Assembly: GCA_031288855.1 (NCBI GenBank) | Contig: JAITQQ010000124.1 | Span: forward strand, 1-6,733 | Length of the DNA: 6,733 bases | Reading direction: 5' to 3' | Source: Prevotellaceae bacterium | GTDB lineage: Bacteria > Bacteroidota > Bacteroidia > Bacteroidales > UBA932 | Part shown: positions 1 to 6,720 of the stretch, in pieces | How the letters are laid out: every line of letters begins with the position of its first letter | How positions within the stretch are numbered: the stretch's first letter is position 1 | Translations under genes and position numbers: made by a program | Notes under the pieces: generated by a model | Database searches by the model: none | What the model saw: only the letters and a program-made list of their open reading frames with translations | What the model was told of the DNA's origin: nothing

Positions 1-880
1 TTTCATTGGGTGAGCAGCGAAACGTGGCTTGCGGTTGAAGCAACTGCCCCGACACAATAAACTGGTCGATGAGTTCCCAGTGGCCGCGATAACGCAGTGA
101 GCCCTCGCCGCGTTCGGCGAGCGGCAACATGAGGTTATACAAACTGTCGGTTGAGGGATTGCCGTGCGGCGGCAGGGCTTGTAAGCCTTCGGAAAGCGGC
201 ATGCTTTCGGGCGTGTCGTTAAAATCGCCCATGAGAATGATGTTGGCGGCAGGGGAGGCTTGCAAAATAGAATCGGCGATGCTTCTTGCGCAGCGCGCCG
301 CAGCCATCCGTTTGGGCAGCGACTGTTTCTCTCCGCCCAATTTCGACGGCCAATGGTTAACCAACACATGCAGCGTGTCGCAACATGCATACAGCCCTTT
401 GGCGTAAAGAATTTCGCGCGTCTGGCTGCTGCCCGAATCGTAGGTGACTTTGTAAAAACCGGCATGCAGCACATTGAAGCGATCGGTGCGGTAAAGCAAG
501 GCTACATCAATGCCTCGCGGGTCGGGCGAATCGTGGTGCACAATGCCGTATCCGATTTTCGACAAGGGCGTACGCTCCACAAGGTGTTTCAACACGAGAT
601 GGTTTTCCACTTCGCACAGTCCCACTAACACAGGTGCGTTGCCCTCGCCAATCGCAATAATCGTTTTGGCAATGCTGTTGCGTTTTTTGGCCAGCCGCGT
701 CCATGTCCAGTTGTTTTTCCCCTGCGGGGTGAAATCATTATCCTGCGTGTGCGGGTCGTCTTCGGGGTCGAACAGATTTTCTACATTGTAGAACATCACC
801 AATCCGTCGGGTTTCTCGCCCTGCGCTCCCGCAGCCAAGCTGAGCAGGAACAAAACCGGGATAATGAAATATGTTTTCAC
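1..880 (-). CDS. Secreted endonuclease/exonuclease/phosphatase family protein (3' end outside window)
   Basis: Reading leftward from a GTG at 880-878, the frame stays open for 293 codons to the window edge, so the C-terminus is missing. Residues 1-20 look like a signal peptide (Lys2, hydrophobic core FIIPVLFLLSLAAG, then AQG), suggesting export to the periplasm or beyond. The rest carries EEP-fold (DNase I-like) motifs in order: NVENLFD at 32-38, the metal-ligand Glu in GLCEVEN at 87-93 (Glu90), RGIDVALLY at 122-130, VNHWPSK at 174-180 (His176), GDFNDTP at 218-224 (Asp219, Asn221) and WELIDQFIVSG at 268-278. The final family motif, a His near Asp/Phe-Pro, would lie beyond position 1. EEP enzymes are Mg-dependent hydrolases of phosphodiester or phosphomonoester bonds; the substrate here cannot be inferred. 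GTG is the only sensible start: the two ATGs just upstream are in other frames and one runs straight into TGA. One base separates it from the ilvE stop, so the two genes are probably cotranscribed and translationally coupled. Confidence 0.9.
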   Translation of the reverse strand, partial: MKTYFIIPVLFLLSLAAGAQGEKPDGLVMFYNVENLFDPEDDPHTQDNDFTPQGKNNWTWTRLAKKRNSIAKTIIAIGEGNAPVLVGLCEVENHLVLKHLVERTPLSKIGYGIVHHDSPDPRGIDVALLYRTDRFNVLHAGFYKVTYDSGSSQTREILYAKGLYACCDTLHVLVNHWPSKLGGEKQSLPKRMAAARCARSIADSILQASPAANIILMGDFNDTPESMPLSEGLQALPPHGNPSTDSLYNLMLPLAERGEGSLRYRGHWELIDQFIVSGQLLQPQATFRCSPNE

Positions 881-881
881 A

Positions 882-1901
882 TCATTCAATAATGATATTC
901 CAGCCTGCAGGGTCGGCTATCTCTCCTTCCTGAATGCCGCGATAATGCCGGTACAGCTGGGTAGAGATGGCGCCGGCTTTCCCATCTTTACAATATTCAT
1001 ACACCTTTCCTGTTTCGCGATCCACAATAGTGCCGATGGGCGAAATGACCGCTGCCGTGCCGCAAGCGCCCACTTCCTCAAAGTTGTCGAGTTCTTCCAC
1101 CGGTATGGCGCGTTCCTCCACGTTCATTCCCATGCCCCTTGCAATATCGCGCAGGCTCATGTTGGTGATGGATTGCAGGATGGAGTTTGATTTCGGCGTG
1201 ATGTAGGTGTTGTTTTTTATGCCGAAGAAGTTGGCGGGGCCGGCTTCGTCGATATATTTCTTTTCTTTCGCATCAAGGAAAAGCACCGAGCTAAAGCCTT
1301 CGTCGTGTCCTCGTTCGGTGGCGCGCAGCGAGGCCGCGTAGTTTCCGCCGATTTTAAACCGCCCGGTGCCCAGCGGCGCTGCCCGGTCGAAGTCGCGTAC
1401 AATTTGCATTTTGATGGGATTGAAACCCTCCTTGAAATAAGGGCCTACGGGGGTAACAAACAGGACAAACATATATTCCTCTGCCGGTTTCACGCCCACT
1501 TGCGGGCTCGTTCCGATGAGCATGGGGCGCAGGTAAAGCGAAGCGCCTTCGCCGTAAGGCGGCACAAACCGCTCATTCAATTTGATAACTTTTTTGCAGG
1601 CCTCTACAAAAAGATCGACGGGATAGGGCGCCATCATGATGCCTTTGGCGGAGCTTGCAAACCGTTTGCCGCTTTCGCCGGGGCGGAACAGGCGGATTTT
1701 GCCGTCTTTCCCGCGCAGCGCCTTCAACCCCTCGAAGGCCGTTTGTCCGTAGTGCAGGCAAGTGGCCGCCATGTGCAAGGAAACGGATTCGGATGCGCAA
1801 GTTTCCAACGCGCTCCATGTGCCGTTTTTATAATAACTGCGTACGTTGTAATCTGTTTTCAGGTAGCCAAAAGGTAACGATTTCCAATCTATATTGTTCA
1901 T
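882..1901 (-). CDS. ilvE: Branched-chain amino acid aminotransferase
   Basis: This 339-residue protein is a complete class IV (D-amino-acid-transferase fold) PLP enzyme of the branched-chain aminotransferase family, EC 2.6.1.42. It moves the amino group between glutamate/2-oxoglutarate and Leu, Ile or Val in the cytoplasm. Visible signatures are CLHYGQTAFEGLKALRG (48-64), the basic strand KIRLFRP (68-74), YLRPMLIG (123-130), the PLP Schiff-base lysine Lys183 in GRFKIGGNYAASL with Tyr188 beside it, the cofactor-binding Glu219 in DEAGPANFFG, and the phosphate-loop ACGTAAVISPIG (279-290). The length and the N-terminal WKSLPFGYLKTDYNVRSYY resemble the longer, eukaryote-like BCATs common in Bacteroidota rather than the roughly 309-residue E. 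coli IlvE. The start is the ATG at 1901-1899, which gives the expected N-terminus; no Shine-Dalgarno is seen. No other ilv or leu genes are in the window, so this is a detached ilvE. Its TGA stop lies one base before the start of the downstream EEP gene. Confidence 0.97.
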   Translation of the reverse strand: MNNIDWKSLPFGYLKTDYNVRSYYKNGTWSALETCASESVSLHMAATCLHYGQTAFEGLKALRGKDGKIRLFRPGESGKRFASSAKGIMMAPYPVDLFVEACKKVIKLNERFVPPYGEGASLYLRPMLIGTSPQVGVKPAEEYMFVLFVTPVGPYFKEGFNPIKMQIVRDFDRAAPLGTGRFKIGGNYAASLRATERGHDEGFSSVLFLDAKEKKYIDEAGPANFFGIKNNTYITPKSNSILQSITNMSLRDIARGMGMNVEERAIPVEELDNFEEVGACGTAAVISPIGTIVDRETGKVYEYCKDGKAGAISTQLYRHYRGIQEGEIADPAGWNIIIE

Positions 1902-1926
1902 TCTGTTGAAAAATTTTAATTTAATG

Positions 1927-1934
1927 CGAATTTA
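1927..1934 (-). promoter_or_regulatory. Weak -7-like element for ilvE
   Basis: On the minus strand this octamer reads TAAATTCG, one mismatch from TAnnTTTG, and ends 25 bases before the ilvE ATG. I see no TTG or TTTG at a suitable distance upstream, so the assignment is tentative. It is the best candidate I find for the leftward promoter in the 172-bp divergent gap. Confidence 0.2.
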
Positions 1935-1950
1935 CGTATTCTTTTGCATT

Positions 1951-1985
1951 TTTGTGTCATTTGTTAAAAAAAAATACTACCTTTG
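1951..1985 (+). promoter_or_regulatory. Bacteroidota-type promoter for rplY-pth
   Basis: TACCTTTG at 1978-1985 matches the Bacteroidota housekeeping -7 consensus TAnnTTTG exactly. TTTG at 1951-1954 lies 23 bases upstream, at the long end of the spacing reported for Flavobacterium and slightly longer than the Bacteroides range; a second TTTG at 1960-1963 would leave only 14. An A9 run at 1966-1974 fills the spacer. Transcription would be expected to start about 5-8 bases after 1985, giving a leader of about 80 nt before rplY. Confidence 0.75.
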
Positions 1986-1989
1986 CGCT

Positions 1990-2073
1990 CCTGATTAAAA
2001 TCCTTTTAGCTAAGGGTGCGATGGGATCACGATTTCATCGGGATTGAGTAACACTTATTAACTATGTAGTAAA
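1990..2073 (+). promoter_or_regulatory. Putative structured 5' leader of rplY
   Basis: Two hairpins lie back to back between the predicted transcription start and the rplY ATG. The first, 2000-2017, pairs ATCCTT with AAGGGT (one U-G pair) around a loop TTAGCT. The second, 2019-2040, pairs CGATGGGA with TTTCATCG (two G-U pairs) around TCACGA. A competing long-range helix is possible between AATCC (1999-2003) and GGATT (2041-2045); it would open the first hairpin and enclose the second. No U-tract follows, so neither is a terminator. A start-stop ATGTAG at 2064-2069 sits four bases before the real ATG. Many ribosomal-protein operons have autoregulatory leaders, so this may be one; that role is inference only. 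Confidence 0.4.
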
Positions 2074-2694
2074 ATGAAAACTATTGAACTGAAAGGAGCC
2101 GGCCGCACTTCTATAAACAAAGCGGCGTTGAAAAAATTGCGGAAAGAAGAAAATGTGCCCTGTGTGCTGTATGGCGACAATGGCAAAAATGTTCACTTTT
2201 CGGTGGTGTTGCGTGATTTAAAGGATTTGGTCTATACGCCGTATGCGTATCTGGTCAAATTGAATATTGATGGTGCGTCATACACGGCCGTCATGCGCGA
2301 AATCCAATTCCACCCGGTGACCGACGCCATTCTGCACATTGATTTTTACCCGGTACGCGAAGACCGCCCGGTAGCCATTGATGTGCCGGTGGCCATTTCG
2401 GGAAATTCCGAAGGCGTACGCCAAGGCGGTAAATTGCAAATAGTGAGCCGCCGGTTAAAGGTTTCGGCGTTGCCGGAGCACCTGCCCGATGTGCTGAATA
2501 TCGACATTACCGATTTGGCGTTGGGAAAAAGCATCGTGGTGGGCGATTTGGCGTATGACAACGTGCAAATTCTGAATCCGAAGGTTACGATTATTTGTTC
2601 GGTGAAGACTACCCGCGCTGCACTTGGACAACAGCCGGGTGCGGAGAACGCTGCTGCGCCTGCCGCCGCCGCTGCGGAAGAAAAGAAAAAATAA
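2074..2694 (+). CDS. rplY: 50S ribosomal protein L25, long TL5/Ctc form
   Basis: This 206-residue protein is the two-domain form of bacterial ribosomal protein bL25, which binds 5S rRNA in the large subunit; the long form is also called TL5 or the general stress protein Ctc. The N-terminal 5S-binding domain spans about 1-92, with R11-K24 rich in basic residues, VPCVLYG (28-34) and the hallmark REIQFHPVTDAILHIDF (75-91). The C-terminal TL5-type beta domain spans about 95-180, with the signature GVRQGGKLQIVSRRLKVSA (114-132) and LPEHLPD (133-139). Residues 189-206 form a low-complexity Ala-rich tail ending EEKKK, a common disordered extension in this family. The start is ATG at 2074, preceded by A-rich sequence rather than a Shine-Dalgarno, as usual in Bacteroidota. 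It is followed by pth, a conserved pairing across bacteria, with a terminator-like hairpin between them. Confidence 0.96.
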   Translation: MKTIELKGAGRTSINKAALKKLRKEENVPCVLYGDNGKNVHFSVVLRDLKDLVYTPYAYLVKLNIDGASYTAVMREIQFHPVTDAILHIDFYPVREDRPVAIDVPVAISGNSEGVRQGGKLQIVSRRLKVSALPEHLPDVLNIDITDLALGKSIVVGDLAYDNVQILNPKVTIICSVKTTRAALGQQPGAENAAAPAAAAAEEKKK

Positions 2695-2696
2695 GT

Positions 2697-2722
2697 GAAA
2701 CCGCACGTGTTGCGGCTTTTTT
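2697..2722 (+). terminator. Intrinsic-terminator-like hairpin between rplY and pth
   Basis: A perfect 5-bp G/C-rich stem, CCGCA (2701-2705) and TGCGG (2711-2715), closes a CGTGT loop. It is followed after one C by six T (2717-2722) and preceded by AAA. It begins six bases after the rplY stop. The T-tract ends six bases before the pth ATG, so it occupies nearly all of the intergenic space. The stem is short, so termination is likely partial; read-through would still supply pth. Confidence 0.65.
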
Positions 2723-2728
2723 AGAATA

Positions 2729-3286
2729 ATGAACTATTTGATCGTGGGGCTGGGAAATATTGGTGAAGAATATGCCGATACCCGCCACAATATAGGTTTT
2801 ATGGTGTTGGACGCATGGGCAAAAGCGTCCAATGCTGTTTTTACCCCTCAGCGATATGCCGCGCGCGCCGACATAAAGTTTAAGGGGCGCACGTTTATTT
2901 TAATTAAGCCATCCACCTACATGAACCTTAGCGGAAAGGCCGTGAACTATTGGATGCAGGCCGAGCGGATACCGGTTGAAAATGTGCTGGTGATTGTTGA
3001 TGATTTGGCGCTCCCGTTCGGGAAACTGCGGCTGCGCCCCGACGGTAGCGACGGCGGGCATAACGGCTTGAAACATATCAACGAAACATTAGGACACCAA
3101 AACTATGCGCGCCTGCGCATGGGCATTGGCAACGACTTTCTGAAAGGACAGCAAATCGATTATGTATTAGGCGTGTTTGACGAAAGCGAACGAAACGCCT
3201 TGCCGGAATTGCTCACCCGCGCGGCTGATGCGATAAAATCCTTTTCCACCATTGGTCTTGAGCGTACCATGAATATGTTTAATTAG
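2729..3286 (+). CDS. pth: Peptidyl-tRNA hydrolase
   Basis: This 185-residue protein is a complete bacterial-type Pth, EC 3.1.1.29. It cleaves the ester bond of peptidyl-tRNAs that drop off stalled ribosomes, freeing tRNA; the enzyme is cytoplasmic and essential in many bacteria. The family signatures are all present: [22 protein letters not shown] (3-24) with substrate-contacting Asn10 and catalytic His20, [13 protein letters not shown] (60-72) with Asn66, [17 protein letters not shown] (88-104) with the catalytic-dyad Asp91, GGHNGLKHI (109-117) with Asn112, and YARLRMGIG (126-134). The length is close to the usual 185-195. The start is ATG at 2729, immediately after the T-tract of the upstream hairpin and with no Shine-Dalgarno. 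It likely shares the rplY promoter, since no TAnnTTTG site lies directly before it. Confidence 0.97.
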   Translation: MNYLIVGLGNIGEEYADTRHNIGFMVLDAWAKASNAVFTPQRYAARADIKFKGRTFILIKPSTYMNLSGKAVNYWMQAERIPVENVLVIVDDLALPFGKLRLRPDGSDGGHNGLKHINETLGHQNYARLRMGIGNDFLKGQQIDYVLGVFDESERNALPELLTRAADAIKSFSTIGLERTMNMFN

Positions 3287-3357
3287 TTGCGTTCGCAGCA
3301 TTCTTCGATAGCTATTATACTTAGGCGTTTACAACGGCGGCAAAGGCGCGTTGTGTG

Positions 3358-3386
3358 TTTGTAGTATTAATTTGGTATAGAATTTG
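3358..3386 (+). promoter_or_regulatory. Weak promoter candidate for the SusC-like gene
   Basis: The 139-bp gap after pth (3287-3425) contains no gene or convincing terminator. Its right half is A/T-rich. Two imperfect -7-like sites appear: TTAATTTG at 3367-3374 (one mismatch to TAnnTTTG) and TAGAATTTG at 3378-3386 (a correct TA and TTTG but one extra base between). They form part of an imperfect direct repeat, AATTTGGTAT (3369-3378) and AATTTGTAT (3381-3389). TTTG at 3358-3361 is a possible upstream element, only 16 bases from the second site. A weak or activator-dependent promoter would fit a regulated nutrient importer, but this is inference. Confidence 0.3.
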
Positions 3387-3425
3387 TATCGTAAAGAAAT
3401 AAATCCTAACCTAAAATACTGAATT

Positions 3426-6400
3426 ATGAATATTATACTACAAAAACAACCGGCCATAAACCGCTTGTTACGCTCGTGCATCATGACGTTGTTTGTGGCG
3501 AGTGCGCCGTCATGGTTGTGGGCGCAGGCCGTAACGGTTACGGGCACGGTAGCCGACGCTAAGAACGAGCCTCTTATGGGGGCAATGGTTGCCGTTAAAG
3601 GCGCTGCAACCGGCGTGATAACCGACGAGAACGGCAATTATTCCATCGATGCGCCGTCTGATACTACACTCGTGTTTTCGTGCATCGGCTTTGCCGGCAA
3701 GGAAGAGCCGGTGAATGGGCGCACCCGTATCAACGTGAAGCTAACCGTCAGTGAGCGGGTGCTCGACGAAGTGCTGGTAGTGGGCTACGGCGTGCAGCGG
3801 AAAGTGACGCTCACCGGCGCAGTGGCGGGTGTGAAAGGGTCTGAAGTGATTCGGACAAAGAACGAAAATGTGCAGAACATGCTCACCGGGAAAGTTGCCG
3901 GCGTGCGCGTGTGGCAGAGAAGCGCCGAGCCGGGCACGTTTAACAACAACTTCGATATTCGCGGCTTGGGCTCTCCCCTGGTGGTCATCGACGGCGTGCC
4001 GCGCACCATGGGCGAGTTTCAGCGACTCAACCCCAACGATATCGACGACATTTCGGTGCTCAAAGACGCTTCGGCGGCTATTTACGGCGTACGCGCCGCC
4101 AACGGCGTGTTGCTCGTGACCACCAAAAAAGGCACGGTGAGGGGCTCGACAAAAGTGTCTTATACCGGCTCGTTTACAATTCAGCGGCCTTCGGGATTGC
4201 CGGAATTGGCCAACGCTTTTGACGCCATGACCCTTTATAACGAAAGGAGCATGAATAATGTGAATGGCGGGAATATCGTATATACCCCCGAAATGTTTGA
4301 AGCCTTCCGCAACGGCACGCGCCGCACCACCGATTGGAATTCACTGGTGTTTTCCGATTTTTCGCCGCAAATGCAACACGACGTCAGCATATCGGGCGGC
4401 AGCGGAAGAACGCAATACTACATCAGTATGGGCTACTTCTTTCAGGAAAGTTTTTTCAAATCGGGCGATTTGAACTACAACAAAACCAACCTGCGTTCCA
4501 ACATTACTACCCGCCTTACCAAAGGCTTGACGTTTGAGCTTAACCTGAGCGGTATTCTCGACCGGCGCAATACGCCCTATTTCGATGCGATTACACTTAT
4601 TCGCAACCTTTGGCGGCAAGGCGTGCTGTATCCGGCTTACGCCGACCCCGGACAAACCCTGCTCAGCTATGAAGGGCTCGACCTGCAAGACAACACAGTG
4701 GCCATGATGACGGCCGACGTGTCGGGTTACCGGCAAGCCAATCAAAAATATTTCCAGTCGTCGGCTGCGCTGAATTACGATTTCGGCACGATTGCACCCT
4801 TGCTGCAAGGCTTGTCGGCAAAGGCGCTGTTCAGCTACGATTACCGGATGAACGACAACAAGGCGTTCCGCAAGGAATACTACCAGTATGCGTATAATCA
4901 GGTTACCCAAACCTACGAACAAAAGTTGTATGGCCCAAGTTCGCCGAACCGGATGCAGCGCACATTTTATGACACGCAACAAGTGTTGGGACAGTTTGTG
5001 CTCAACTACGACCGCGCTTTCGGCGAACACAAGGTGGCCGGCGTGGTGGGTTGGGAAACCCAACAACGCAAGGGCGACAACTTCTATGCGCAACGTGACC
5101 TGGCATTTCCTATCGATTACCTGTTTGCCGGCGTGGATGGAGGGCAGTTGGGCGGCATGAACAGCGGCTTAGGCGATATTTATGAATTGGCCAATGCCGC
5201 GTTGATAGGCAGGCTCAACTACAACTATGCCAACCGCTACATTGCCGAAGTGCAATTCCGCTACGACGGCTCGTCGAAATTCGCCTCCGGGCATCAGTGG
5301 GGCTTCTTTCCTTCGGCGTCGGTCGGATGGCGCGTGTCGGAAGAGCCGCTCTTCAAATCCATTTCCGCCCTGTCGTTTGTCAACCAACTGAAAATTCGCG
5401 CCTCGTATGGGATATTGGGCGACGACGGCGACCTGCAATACGATTGGATGGAGGGCTATACCTATCCCGCTACCGGCGGCAATGCGGAGAAAGGATATTA
5501 TAACCAGTATGCGCCCGGTTTCATCTTTGACAATAAATTTGTGTATGGCGTCGCCACGCTCCCTATTCCCAATACGGCTATTACGTGGTTTACGTCGCGC
5601 ACCTTCGACATCGGCGTGGATTTTGAAGCGTGGAACGGCCTGTTCGGTTTCTCGTTCGACTACTTTGACCGCCGCCGCGAGGGGCTCTTTTCCCGCAACA
5701 CCGGCGGGCTTCCCACTGTAGTAGGCGCTACCGCTCCGCGGGAAAACCTCAACAGCGACCGCCACTTCGGTATCGACCTGGAATTGTCGCACAGAAACAA
5801 AATCGGCGGTTTGACGTACAAGGTAAAAGCCATCGGCACCATCACCCGCCAAATGTACCTCTACGCTTCGGAAAAAGGCCCCTGGGCGAACGCTTACGAC
5901 CAATGGCGCAACGACAACCTCAATAACCGCTATCAAGGCATCCAGTTCGGTTATACGGGCGCCGGGCGCTTTACCTCGTGGGAAGACATCCGGTCGCATT
6001 CCATATTTAAAGATATTAGCGTGCTGCCCGGCGATTACAAGTATGAAGACTGGAACGACGACGGCGAAATCAACGGCTTGGATGAGCATCCCTACACATT
6101 CAACCAAATCCCGTGGCTCAACTACAGCCTAAACCTGGATGTGGCGTACAAGAATTTTGACCTGAACATCCTCTTTCAAGGCTCTGCCCTGGGCTCTATG
6201 CAGTATCTGGAGCCCCTGTATGCCATCTGGGGATACAACGGAGGCGGTGCGCTGGTACAATTCCTCGACCGCTGGCATCCGGTGGACCCGCTGGCAGACC
6301 CTTACGACCCCGCCACAGCATGGATTACCGGCTACTACGGCTATACCGGACATCATCCGATCAGCAATTCGGATTTCAACCGCCTGAGTACCGCTTACCT

Positions 6401-6602
6401 GCGGCTCAAAAGTATTGAACTTGGCTACACCCTGCCGAAAATAAAAGCCTTGGACATAGGCTTGCGGGTATTTGTAAACGCCTACAACCTGTTTACCATT
6501 ACCGGCGTGAAATTTGTGGATCCCGAGCACCCCGATAGCGAAAACGGCAGGCTCTACCCGCTCAACAAAACCTATTCGGTGGGATTAACGCTCTTATTTT
6601 AA
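3426..6602 (+). CDS. SusC/RagA-family TonB-dependent outer-membrane protein
   Basis: This complete 1058-residue protein is a SusC/RagA-type outer-membrane importer that uses TonB-ExbBD energy to take up oligosaccharides, peptides or similar ligands. Residues 1-35 are a signal peptide (Lys7, Arg13 and Arg16, then a hydrophobic stretch ending WLWAQA). The Met1 start is preferred over Met20, which would lose the basic n-region. A CarboxypepD_reg-like beta domain follows at about 37-107 (VTGTVADAKNEPLMGAMVAVKG, DENGNYSI). The family's TonB-box region is LDEVLVVGYG (113-122). The plug spans about 123-236, with NMLTGKVAGV, DIRGLGSPLVVIDGVPR and the SusC hallmark VLKDASAAIYGVRAANGVLLVTTKKG (211-236). 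The rest is a 22-strand-type barrel ending in a terminal Phe (YSVGLTLLF), as BAM substrates usually do. Residues 875-886 form an EF-hand-like loop. There is no STN domain, so no sign of direct sigma/anti-sigma signalling. No SusD-like lipoprotein gene follows within the 131 bases to the window end. The substrate cannot be assigned. Confidence 0.96.
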   Translation: MNIILQKQPAINRLLRSCIMTLFVASAPSWLWAQAVTVTGTVADAKNEPLMGAMVAVKGAATGVITDENGNYSIDAPSDTTLVFSCIGFAGKEEPVNGRTRINVKLTVSERVLDEVLVVGYGVQRKVTLTGAVAGVKGSEVIRTKNENVQNMLTGKVAGVRVWQRSAEPGTFNNNFDIRGLGSPLVVIDGVPRTMGEFQRLNPNDIDDISVLKDASAAIYGVRAANGVLLVTTKKGTVRGSTKVSYTGSFTIQRPSGLPELANAFDAMTLYNERSMNNVNGGNIVYTPEMFEAFRNGTRRTTDWNSLVFSDFSPQMQHDVSISGGSGRTQYYISMGYFFQESFFKSGDLNYNKTNLRSNITTRLTKGLTFELNLSGILDRRNTPYFDAITLIRNLWRQGVLYPAYADPGQTLLSYEGLDLQDNTVAMMTADVSGYRQANQKYFQSSAALNYDFGTIAPLLQGLSAKALFSYDYRMNDNKAFRKEYYQYAYNQVTQTYEQKLYGPSSPNRMQRTFYDTQQVLGQFVLNYDRAFGEHKVAGVVGWETQQRKGDNFYAQRDLAFPIDYLFAGVDGGQLGGMNSGLGDIYELANAALIGRLNYNYANRYIAEVQFRYDGSSKFASGHQWGFFPSASVGWRVSEEPLFKSISALSFVNQLKIRASYGILGDDGDLQYDWMEGYTYPATGGNAEKGYYNQYAPGFIFDNKFVYGVATLPIPNTAITWFTSRTFDIGVDFEAWNGLFGFSFDYFDRRREGLFSRNTGGLPTVVGATAPRENLNSDRHFGIDLELSHRNKIGGLTYKVKAIGTITRQMYLYASEKGPWANAYDQWRNDNLNNRYQGIQFGYTGAGRFTSWEDIRSHSIFKDISVLPGDYKYEDWNDDGEINGLDEHPYTFNQIPWLNYSLNLDVAYKNFDLNILFQGSALGSMQYLEPLYAIWGYNGGGALVQFLDRWHPVDPLADPYDPATAWITGYYGYTGHHPISNSDFNRLSTAYLRLKSIELGYTLPKIKALDIGLRVFVNAYNLFTITGVKFVDPEHPDSENGRLYPLNKTYSVGLTLLF

Positions 6603-6685
6603 TAATGAGTTATAAATCTCTACTGATGCGTTAACTTTTTTAGTTTTTTCGTAATAAGTTCTTTTATAGTTATATATAGGCGTTC
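6603..6685. other. Non-coding A/T-rich gap after the SusC-like gene
   Basis: No coding frame or RNA gene is visible. T-rich runs occur at 6634-6647, but the only nearby stem I find (AACT/AGTT around a T loop) is too weak to call a terminator. The SusC-like transcript could end here by another mechanism or continue to the right. Confidence 0.4.
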
Positions 6686-6720
6686 TTTGATTTTTTGATT
6701 TGATTTGAGGAGTAATTTTG
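6686..6720 (+). promoter_or_regulatory. Bacteroidota-type promoter for a gene beyond the right edge
   Basis: TAATTTTG at 6713-6720 is an exact TAnnTTTG match, followed by GCGG-like sequence resembling the start-proximal bases of the rplY promoter (both read TTTGCG). TTTG at 6686-6689 lies 23 bases upstream, the same spacing as in the rplY promoter. Only 13 bases of downstream sequence remain, so the gene it drives is outside the window. Confidence 0.6.
6694..6708 (+). repeat. Three tandem TTTGA pentamers inside a promoter spacer
   Basis: TTTGA is repeated head to tail three times at 6694-6708, and a separate copy lies at 6686-6690. The array fills the space between the putative -33 and -7 elements. 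The copy number is low and may be chance in A/T-rich DNA. Confidence 0.5.

Noticed and set aside
260..628. Plus-strand frame of 122 codons at the left end
   Set aside because: It is a codon-aligned shadow of the EEP-family gene on the minus strand, whose motifs run through the whole segment.
883..888. ATG codons near the end of ilvE as the start of the EEP gene
   Set aside because: The ATG at 885-883 continues ATG then TGA and stops, and the next ATG is also out of frame. Only the GTG at 880-878 joins the signal peptide and the EEP motifs.
1305..1877. Plus-strand frame of 190 codons across ilvE
   Set aside because: It is a codon-aligned shadow of ilvE; the minus-strand product carries all the catalytic motifs.
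3331..3354. Inverted repeat ACAACG/CGTTGT after pth as a terminator
   Set aside because: The loop is 12 bases, there is no T-tract after the stem, and it could arise by chance.
4341..5093. Antisense frame of 250 codons opposite the SusC-like gene
   Set aside because: It has the same codon-aligned register and the same explanation as 5169-6107, with no family motif in the translation.
5169..6107. Long antisense frame (312 codons) opposite the SusC-like gene
   Set aside because: It lies exactly codon-aligned with the sense frame, where an antisense stop needs a sense TTA, CTA or TCA codon; those are rare in this gene. The translation has no recognisable domain, while the sense strand is unambiguously SusC.
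6129..6530. Antisense frame of 133 codons opposite the SusC C-terminus
   Set aside because: It is also in the codon-aligned register and overlaps well-conserved barrel sequence on the sense strand.
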